Shown: positions 1-4,914 of the stretch, in pieces
Layout: every line of letters begins with the position of its first letter
Numbering within the stretch: the stretch's first letter is position 1
DNA from: Bacillota bacterium
GTDB lineage: Bacteria > Bacillota > Clostridia > Oscillospirales > Ruminococcaceae
NCBI GenBank assembly: GCA_023394255.1
Contig: JAEXAZ010000160.1
Coordinates: 1 to 7,414 of the forward strand
Reading direction: 5' to 3'
DNA length: 7,414 nucleotides
Notes under the pieces: generated by a model
The model's input: only the letters and a program-made list of their open reading frames with translations
Database searches by the model: none
Told to the model about the DNA's origin: nothing
Translations under genes and position numbers: made by a program

Positions 1-668
1 GCCCCAATCAGCTGCGCCATGCGGCAGCTTGCGAAATCCTTGTCGATGACCGCGGGCACGCCTTTCAGGTGGTTTCCCTGCTCGATCACGGGGATTCCGC
101 CGCCGCCGCAGGCGATGACCACCTGGCCCGACTCCAGCAGCGCTTTGACGACGTCCAGCTCCACAATATCCCTGGGCCTTGGGGAAGCTACGACACGGCG
201 ATAACCGCGGCCGGCATCCTCCATCACATGGTCGCCTTTTGCAATCAGCAAATCCGCTTCCTCTTTGCTCATAAACGCGCCGATCGGCTTAGTGGGGTTT
301 TGGAACGCCGGGTCCTCGGGGTCGACAGCGACCTGTGTCAATACGGTGGAAACCGCTTTTTTAATGCCGCGGTTCAGCAGTTCTTCCCGAAGCGCGTTTT
401 GCAGGTCATAGCCGATATAGCCCTGGCTCATTGCCACACAGACCGACAGGGGCGCCAGCGTATATTTACTGTCGTTTTTTGCAAGCCAGGTCATCGCTTT
501 CTGAATCATGCCTACCTGCGGGCCGTTGCCGTGAGAGATCACGACCTCATGGCCTTCTTCAATCAGGTCGGCAATTGCTTTCGCAGTCTCTTTGACTGCA
601 ACCATCTGCTCCGGCAGATTATTACCCAGCGCGTTTCCGCCCAGCGCAATGACGATTCTTTTTCCCAT
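1..668 (-). CDS. arcC: Carbamate kinase, N-terminal 222 residues (3' end beyond window)
   Basis: Carbamate kinase transfers phosphate between carbamoyl phosphate and ADP, giving ATP, CO2 and ammonia in the breakdown direction; it is a cytoplasmic enzyme of the amino-acid kinase fold. The start is the ATG at 668-666, preceded by AGGTGG (683-678) at a 9-nt spacing. Visible family motifs are ALGGNAL (residues 8-14), SHGNGPQVG (45-53), QGYIGY (82-87), PTKPIG (125-130), GRGYRRVVASPRP (153-165), ACGGGGIPV (186-194) and AVIDKDFAS (206-214). Family members are about 310 residues, so roughly the last 90, including part of the nucleotide-binding lobe, lie left of the window. No frameshift is seen. It is the last of four same-strand genes and follows ygeW after 129 bp, the widest gap in the group. 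Placed beside a carbamoyltransferase and without arginine deiminase genes in view, it is probably the YqeA-type kinase that harvests carbamoyl phosphate from purine breakdown. The family call is very secure; the pathway role is inferred. Confidence 0.96.
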   Translation of the reverse strand, partial: MGKRIVIALGGNALGNNLPEQMVAVKETAKAIADLIEEGHEVVISHGNGPQVGMIQKAMTWLAKNDSKYTLAPLSVCVAMSQGYIGYDLQNALREELLNRGIKKAVSTVLTQVAVDPEDPAFQNPTKPIGAFMSKEEADLLIAKGDHVMEDAGRGYRRVVASPRPRDIVELDVVKALLESGQVVIACGGGGIPVIEQGNHLKGVPAVIDKDFASCRMAQLIG

Positions 669-699
669 TTTATGATACCACCTATCTGTTATTGCAATG

Positions 700-713
700 T
701 ATTTTTAAAAATA
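700..713. repeat. 14-bp perfect AT palindrome upstream of arcC
   Basis: TATTTTTAAAAATA is its own reverse complement. A wider inverted pair, GTTATT (688-693) and AATAAC (710-715), encloses part of it. It overlaps the U-rich tail of the terminator-like hairpin and lies just upstream of the arcC ribosome site. In such an AT-rich stretch it may be only the T tract and its chance partner; a regulator site is possible but not supported by anything else visible. Confidence 0.3.
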
Positions 714-758
714 ACAAGGCCCACCCACAAGAACCCAGAGGCATTATGCAGGTGAGCC
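701..758 (-). terminator. Terminator-like hairpin with U-rich tail between ygeW and arcC
   Basis: Read on the minus strand, GGCTCACC (758-751) can pair with GGTGGGCC (725-718), giving eight pairs with one U-G wobble. The stem can extend inward to 747/729 through two more wobbles, a C-G and an A-U pair, leaving a loop of about 17 nt. It is followed at once by TTGTTATTTTT (717-707), the U-rich tract expected of an intrinsic terminator. It sits 40 nt past the ygeW stop and about 40-50 nt before the arcC Shine-Dalgarno site. It could end or weaken transcription before arcC, or act as an RNA-processing hairpin. The wobbles and the interrupted U tract make it moderate rather than strong. Confidence 0.5.
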
Positions 759-797
759 AATTGTATCAGGCACGCATCGCAGGGACTGACAGCGTGA

Positions 798-1997
798 TTA
801 TTTCCGGAGCCAACGGTCCATGCCGCGCTCTTCGAGCGCTTTCAGTGTCGCCTGCGGGTCTTTGCATTTGGCAAGGAAGATCATTGCCGCGATGATATAG
901 GGCTTATAGGAAGCCTCTTTATAAAGCGGTGTGCGGTAACGGTCGAATACGGAAGCCTCCACCTCGCCGTCTTTGCAGGAAACATCATTGATGTCGGCGG
1001 GCAGGCAGTGCAGGTAGAGCGCTTTGCCGTCCCTTGTGGTCTTCATGAGTTCTTCCGTGCAGCACCAGTCTTTATGCTCCGCATTCTGCGCGAGCAGCTC
1101 TTTTTCCAGCTTTCTGATGCCTTCGCTGTCGCCTTCCGCGTAAAGATTGGTTCTCTTCTCCATAGCGGCAAACGGAGCCCAGCTCTTCGGATAGACGATG
1201 TCGGCATCTTTAAAAGCTTCCGCCATGCTGTTGGTTTTGGCGAAGGTGCCGCCGGTGGCGGCAGCGTTCTTTTTCGCCACTTCCTCCACTTCGGGCATGA
1301 CTTCATAGCCCTCCGGATGGGCCAGAACAACGTCCATGCCGAAGCGGGTCATCAGGCCGATCACACCCTGCGGTACGGAGAGGGGTTTTCCGTAAGACGG
1401 GGAATAAGCCCAGGTCATGGCAACCTTTTTGCCCTTGAGGTTTTCAACCCCGCCGAATTCATGGATGATATGCAGCATATCCGCCATGCACTGGGTGGGG
1501 TGGTCGATGTCGCACTGGAGGTTCACAAGGGTCGGCTTCTGCTCAAGAACGCCATCCTTGTTGCCCTCGGTAACGGCGTCAACCACATCGTGCATATACT
1601 GGTTGCCTTTGCCGATATACATGTCGTCGCGGATACCGATGACATCGGCCATGAACGAGATCATATTCGCGGTCTCGCGGACGGTTTCGCCGTGCGCAAT
1701 CTGGGATTTGCCCTCGTCGAGGTCCTGCACTTCCAGGCCCAGCAGGTTGCAGGCGGAAGCAAAGGAGAAACGGGTGCGGGTGGAGTTGTCGCGGAAAAGG
1801 GAGATGCCGAGGCCGCTCTCGAAAATTTTGGTGGAGATGTTGTTTACACGCATATAGCGCAGCGCGTCGGCTACGGTAAAAACAGCTTCCAGTTCGTCGT
1901 CGCTCTTTTCCCAGGTGAGGAAGAAGTCGCCGTTATACATCTCTTTAAAATTGAGCTGATTCAGTTTGTTGATATAGGCCTGCAGTTTCTGATCCAT
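798..1997 (-). CDS. ygeW: YgeW-type knotted carbamoyltransferase
   Basis: This 399-residue protein belongs to the aspartate/ornithine carbamoyltransferase superfamily and matches the length of E. coli YgeW (about 396). Carbamoyl-phosphate-binding motifs are clear: STRTR (72-76) within a DNSTRTRFS segment, HPTQ (166-169) and HCLPAD (330-335). The second-domain motif DIVYPKSWAP (266-275) and the long insertions fit the YgeW group better than classical ornithine or aspartate enzymes. The physiological substrate of YgeW was long unknown. Its setting between a YgeY hydrolase and a carbamate kinase suggests that it works in the breakdown direction, removing a carbamoyl group from a ureido compound onto phosphate. 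The start is the ATG at 1997-1995 with AAAGGGG (2013-2007) 9 nt upstream, a weaker ribosome site than those of its neighbours. It ends in TAA (800-798). It lies 70 bp after ygeY, with no clear hairpin in that gap. The family call is strong; direction and substrate are inferred. Confidence 0.95.
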   Translation of the reverse strand: MDQKLQAYINKLNQLNFKEMYNGDFFLTWEKSDDELEAVFTVADALRYMRVNNISTKIFESGLGISLFRDNSTRTRFSFASACNLLGLEVQDLDEGKSQIAHGETVRETANMISFMADVIGIRDDMYIGKGNQYMHDVVDAVTEGNKDGVLEQKPTLVNLQCDIDHPTQCMADMLHIIHEFGGVENLKGKKVAMTWAYSPSYGKPLSVPQGVIGLMTRFGMDVVLAHPEGYEVMPEVEEVAKKNAAATGGTFAKTNSMAEAFKDADIVYPKSWAPFAAMEKRTNLYAEGDSEGIRKLEKELLAQNAEHKDWCCTEELMKTTRDGKALYLHCLPADINDVSCKDGEVEASVFDRYRTPLYKEASYKPYIIAAMIFLAKCKDPQATLKALEERGMDRWLRK

Positions 1998-2067
1998 TTT
2001 TTATAACCCCTTTGTTTCATTTGTTTGAACTGATTGTAAGAAAGCGAACTCTATCCGGCTGCAATCC

Positions 2068-3381
2068 TTACTTGTTGCAGTAGATGGTTGGAAGAGCGGC
2101 ATAAACGGCTGCGCAGGTGACGAGATCGTCTTTCCAGGTGATTTCGTTGGGGGCGTGCGCCTGCGCCTCCGCGCCGGGACCGAAGCCGATGCAGGGGATC
2201 CCGTTGCGGCCCATGATCGAAACGCCGTTGGTGGAGAAGGTCCATTTGTCGGTCAGCGGACGGGCCTTGCGCATCTGCTCGGTCGCCGCGCATCCGATAC
2301 GGGAATCGCCATACAGCCCTTTATAGGCCTCTTCCACCGCGCCGGTGACCTTATGGTCCTCGGGGATGACCCAGGTCGGGAAATAGCATTCGATCGGATA
2401 GACCAGATTGGTCCAGGACGGACGCTCATACAGATACATGCTGACTTTTACATCGTCGCCGTATTTTTTGCAGGCAGGCAGCGCGCGGATTTCCTCCAGG
2501 CAGCTTTCCCATGTTTCGCCGGCGGTCATGCGGCGGTCGAGAGAAACCGAGCAGGAATCCGCCACGGCGCAGCGGGAAGGAGAGGTAAAGAAGATTTCGC
2601 TGGCGGTAACGGTGCCGCGTCCGAGGAAGCGGGCTTCCTTCCACTCTTTGTTGTATTTCCCGTCGAGCATCTTGACGAGGCCCTTGATTTCGGTGCCGTC
2701 CTCCGCGCCGTTCTCATTCAGGGCGCGTACGTTCTGCAGGATATCGGCCATTTTATAGATCGCGTTATCACCGCGCTCCGGAGCGGAGCCGTGGCAGGAA
2801 ACGCCCTTGACGTCAACGCGGATTTCCATGCGTCCGCGCTGTCCGCGGTAGATGCCGCCGTCGGTCGGTTCGGTGGATACCACGAACTCCGGGCGTACCT
2901 GATCCTCATTGACAATGTACTGCCAGCAAAGCCCGTCGCAGTCCTCCTCCTGAACCGTACCGGTTACAAGGACGGTATATTGGTCGGAAAGCAGCCCAAG
3001 GTCTTTCATGATCTTAGCGCCGTAGACAGCGGATACGATTCCGCCCAGCTGGTCGGAAGTACCGCGGCCGCCGATCTCGGTTTCATTCTCATAGCCCTGG
3101 TAGGGGTCAAATGTCCAGTTGCTCTTATTTCCGATTCCGACGGTATCAATATGGGCATCATAACCGATGAGGGTTTTGCCGGCGCCCATATAGCCGAGCA
3201 CGTTGCCCATCGGGTCGATGACCACTTTGTCAAAGCCCAGCTTGTTCATTTCCGCTTCGATGCGTTTGATATGGCCCTCTTCGCCGCAGCTCTCCCCGGG
3301 AATCGCAACAAGGTCACGCAGGAATTTTGTCATGTCGGCGCGATAGCCTTCCGCCGCAGCTTTAATTCTGTTTAAATCCAT
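2068..3381 (-). CDS. ygeY: YgeY family M20 metallohydrolase (selenium metabolism-linked)
   Basis: A 437-residue cytoplasmic amidohydrolase of the M20 di-zinc peptidase/deacylase family. The metal-site pattern is complete: DAHIDT with H77 and D79, the bridging D110 in [10 protein letters not shown], the general base and ligand pair E145-E146 in QEED, E171 in STEPTD, and H409 in AHAPNE near the C-terminus. The lid-domain motif [10 protein letters not shown] (196-205) carries the usual dimer-interface histidine. M20 enzymes cut amide or carbamoyl bonds of amino-acid derivatives. The YgeY subgroup occurs in genomes with labile-selenium molybdenum hydroxylases. Here it probably removes a carbamoyl group, or otherwise hydrolyses a ureido intermediate, to yield 2,3-diaminopropionate for DpaL; that step is inference. 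The start is the ATG at 3381-3379 with AAGGAG (3395-3390) 8 nt upstream; the stop is TAA (2070-2068). It follows dpaL after 44 bp, consistent with one transcript. Alternatives within M20 (ArgE- or DapE-like) are less likely given the neighbours. Confidence 0.95.
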   Translation of the reverse strand: MDLNRIKAAAEGYRADMTKFLRDLVAIPGESCGEEGHIKRIEAEMNKLGFDKVVIDPMGNVLGYMGAGKTLIGYDAHIDTVGIGNKSNWTFDPYQGYENETEIGGRGTSDQLGGIVSAVYGAKIMKDLGLLSDQYTVLVTGTVQEEDCDGLCWQYIVNEDQVRPEFVVSTEPTDGGIYRGQRGRMEIRVDVKGVSCHGSAPERGDNAIYKMADILQNVRALNENGAEDGTEIKGLVKMLDGKYNKEWKEARFLGRGTVTASEIFFTSPSRCAVADSCSVSLDRRMTAGETWESCLEEIRALPACKKYGDDVKVSMYLYERPSWTNLVYPIECYFPTWVIPEDHKVTGAVEEAYKGLYGDSRIGCAATEQMRKARPLTDKWTFSTNGVSIMGRNGIPCIGFGPGAEAQAHAPNEITWKDDLVTCAAVYAALPTIYCNK

Positions 3382-3425
3382 GATAACCGCTCCTTACTCG
3401 TTTTCAGTATTTCAAAAAGTTTCGT

Positions 3426-4640
3426 TTATTTCGTGGTCGCATATCCGCCTTCCCAGACGATTTTGCGGTAATTTTCCGGATCGGTGTCCCCTTCGGTGGA
3501 GAACATGAGCACTTTGCTGTTTTTGTTGAGCCCGATTGCCTCGCGCAGTTCTCTGTAAAGGTCGTTTTCCATGAGCGTTGCAAGCAGGCCCATTCCCACC
3601 GCGCCGGATTCCCCGGAAACCACCTGCGGGTCGCCCTTGCAGGGCGCGCCGAGCATCCGCATGCCTTTGGCCGCCACCCAGTCGGGGCAGGAGACAAAGA
3701 AGCTGCTGTGATTTTTCAGAATGTCCCAGGAAATAGTGTTCGGCTCGCCGCAGGCGAGGCCCGCCATAATTGTCTGCAGATCGCCGTCCACGATGCGCAG
3801 GTTTCCGTCCGCGGCGACCGCGCCCCGATACAGGCAGTCGGCGGCCTGCGCTTCCATAATCACCGTTGTGGGGCAGCAATCCGGGAACAGGTTTGCAAAA
3901 TAGCCCTGCATTGCGCCCGCCAGGGAGCCGACACCCGCCTGCACAAAAATATGGGTCGGGCGGTCCGTGCCGGCCGCTTTCAGCTGTTCGGCGGCTTCGG
4001 ACGCCATTGTGCCGTAACCCTGCATAATCCAGGCCGGGATTTCCTCATACCCTTCCCACGCGGTATCCTGCACCACAACGCCCCGGGGGGTCTGCGCGGC
4101 TTCCGCCGCCGCCATACGTACACAGTCGTCGTAGTTGACTTCCTCAATGGTTACCTTTGCGCCCTCTTTGGCGATATTGTCAAAACGGGTCTGCGTGCTG
4201 CCTTTCGGCATATGCACAACAGATTTCTGGCCAAGCTTATTGGCAGCCCACGCAACACCGCGCCCATGGTTTCCGTCGGTGGCCGTAAAGAAGGTGGCTT
4301 GGCCGAACTCCTGCCTGAGTTTGTCGGAGGTCAGATAATCGTAGGTCATTTCGGACACATCGCGGCCAAGCTGCTGCGCAATGTACCGGGCCATGGCAAA
4401 GGAACCTCCCAGCACTTTGAACGCGTTCAGGCCAAACCGGTAGGACTCATCTTTCACAAAAAGGTCTCCCAAACCGAGGTGTTCCGCCATATTTTTCAGC
4501 TCGGCCAGCGGAGTCACCGCGTACTGCGGAAAACTGCCGTGAAATTTTCTGGCTTTTGCGATATTTTCCAAAGACATAATGCCAAGTTGTTTGTCGTCGG
4601 ATTTAGGCATCCGGTTAGCCGCCCATTTAATTTGTTCCAT
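3426..4640 (-). CDS. dpaL: Diaminopropionate ammonia-lyase (YgeX)
   Basis: This 404-residue PLP enzyme of fold type II converts 2,3-diaminopropionate to pyruvate and two ammonia molecules in the cytoplasm. The PLP-lysine motif is LNAFKVLGGS, with K75 as the Schiff-base lysine. TATDGNHGRGVA (119-130) is the asparagine-loop region, and D122 is probably the second catalytic residue that lets this family act on both D and L isomers. QDTAWEGYEEIP (191-202) carries a further conserved aspartate, D192. QAGVGSLAGA (234-243) is the glycine-rich phosphate-binding loop. Length matches the E. coli enzyme (about 398). The ATG at 4640-4638 has GGGAGG (4655-4650) 9 nt upstream; translation ends in TAA (3428-3426). 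It is the first gene of the leftward group, directly behind the divergent control region, so its promoter probably drives ygeY and ygeW too. Threonine dehydratase is a relative, but the DGNHGRG and EGYEEIP motifs favour diaminopropionate lyase. Confidence 0.96.
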   Translation of the reverse strand: MEQIKWAANRMPKSDDKQLGIMSLENIAKARKFHGSFPQYAVTPLAELKNMAEHLGLGDLFVKDESYRFGLNAFKVLGGSFAMARYIAQQLGRDVSEMTYDYLTSDKLRQEFGQATFFTATDGNHGRGVAWAANKLGQKSVVHMPKGSTQTRFDNIAKEGAKVTIEEVNYDDCVRMAAAEAAQTPRGVVVQDTAWEGYEEIPAWIMQGYGTMASEAAEQLKAAGTDRPTHIFVQAGVGSLAGAMQGYFANLFPDCCPTTVIMEAQAADCLYRGAVAADGNLRIVDGDLQTIMAGLACGEPNTISWDILKNHSSFFVSCPDWVAAKGMRMLGAPCKGDPQVVSGESGAVGMGLLATLMENDLYRELREAIGLNKNSKVLMFSTEGDTDPENYRKIVWEGGYATTK

Positions 4641-4699
4641 TCTATCGTTCCTCCCTGTGCTCTGCTGCCTGACAACCGAAACTCTGTTCCTATGACACC

Positions 4700-4741
4700 A
4701 TCATAACATAGAATTATAACAAGTCAATGCTTTTCTAAAAA
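4700..4741 (-). promoter_or_regulatory. Candidate promoter(s) for the dpaL-ygeY-ygeW group
   Basis: Two overlapping sigma-70/SigA-type arrangements read leftward. One is an extended -10, TGTTATAAT (4721-4713), with a perfect TATAAT and a weak -35 (TTTTTA, 4741-4736) at 17 bp. The other is TTGACT (4727-4722), 16 bp from TATGAT (4705-4700), five of six matches in each box. Either would start transcription about 50-65 nt before the dpaL start codon. The sequence cannot say which is used. AT richness raises the chance of spurious matches, but the perfect extended -10 is notable. Confidence 0.55.
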
Positions 4742-4753
4742 AAATTTGTTGTT

Positions 4754-4770
4754 ACTAAAAATTTTTTAGT
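4754..4770. repeat. Palindrome with 8-bp arms in the divergent control region
   Basis: ACTAAAAA and TTTTTAGT flank a single central T (4762), a perfect inverted repeat. It lies between the two divergent promoter candidates. Its centre is 41 bp, close to four helical turns, from the centre of the second palindrome at 4796-4810. It could be an operator or merely an A-tract/T-tract pair; the ACT/AGT ends go beyond a simple A/T run. No terminator role fits, as no gene ends here. Confidence 0.4.
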
Positions 4771-4795
4771 TTTTTGTACATTTTTCTTGTAAAAT

Positions 4796-4810
4796 ATGCT
4801 TGCCAAGCAT
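4796..4810. promoter_or_regulatory. Operator-like palindrome overlapping the xdh -35 box
   Basis: ATGCTTG and CAAGCAT are perfect 7-bp inverted arms around C4803. The flanks AAAAT (4791-4795) and ATTTT (4812-4816) extend the symmetry to 12 bp per arm if G4811 is bulged. The inner pattern ATGC-N7-GCAT has the T-N11-A layout typical of LysR-type regulator sites, though other dimeric regulators bind similar palindromes. It overlaps the candidate -35 box of xdh (4800-4805), so a bound protein would be placed to block or recruit polymerase. It is the most GC-containing element in an otherwise AT-rich gap, which argues against chance. The regulator is not in this window. Confidence 0.55.
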
Positions 4811-4828
4811 GATTTTTAATGTTAGACT
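4800..4828 (+). promoter_or_regulatory. Candidate promoter for xdh
   Basis: TTGCCA (4800-4805) lies 17 bp from TAGACT (4823-4828). The -10 is extended by TG at 4820-4821 (TGTTAGACT). The -35 matches consensus in five of six positions and the -10 in four of six. Transcription would begin near 4835, leaving a leader of about 80 nt before the start codon. No known riboswitch fold was recognised in that leader. Confidence 0.45.
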
Positions 4829-4901
4829 AATAAAAGTAATACTAATAGAATCAATAAAACAATGCGTTTATGATAAATTATGTTGTTTTGTGATGTTGAA
4901 T

Positions 4902-4906
4902 GGAGG
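4902..4906 (+). promoter_or_regulatory. Ribosome binding site of xdh
   Basis: GGAGG is followed by an 8-nt spacer and the ATG at 4915. It fixes the start of the reading frame, which is otherwise left open by the absence of a stop codon in the window. Confidence 0.85.
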
Positions 4907-4914
4907 TCTGCGCA

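Noticed and set aside
69..755. A 228-residue plus-strand frame
   Set aside because: It is antisense to the clearly recognisable carbamate kinase and has no recognisable motif of its own.
1008..3375. Long plus-strand frames (1008-2006 and 2155-3375)
   Set aside because: They mirror ygeW and ygeY, which have intact motifs and ribosome sites. The mirror frames have no motif and no suitable start context.
3708..4706. A 332-residue plus-strand frame
   Set aside because: It is antisense to dpaL and shows no family motif.
4826..4847. Direct repeat ACTAATA (4826-4832 and 4841-4847)
   Set aside because: Seven AT-rich bases in AT-rich DNA, and one copy overlaps the candidate -10; chance is the simpler explanation.
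4829..4914. Purine riboswitch in the xdh leader
   Set aside because: The leader is short and AT-rich, with no three-way junction or conserved purine-aptamer core that I could recognise.
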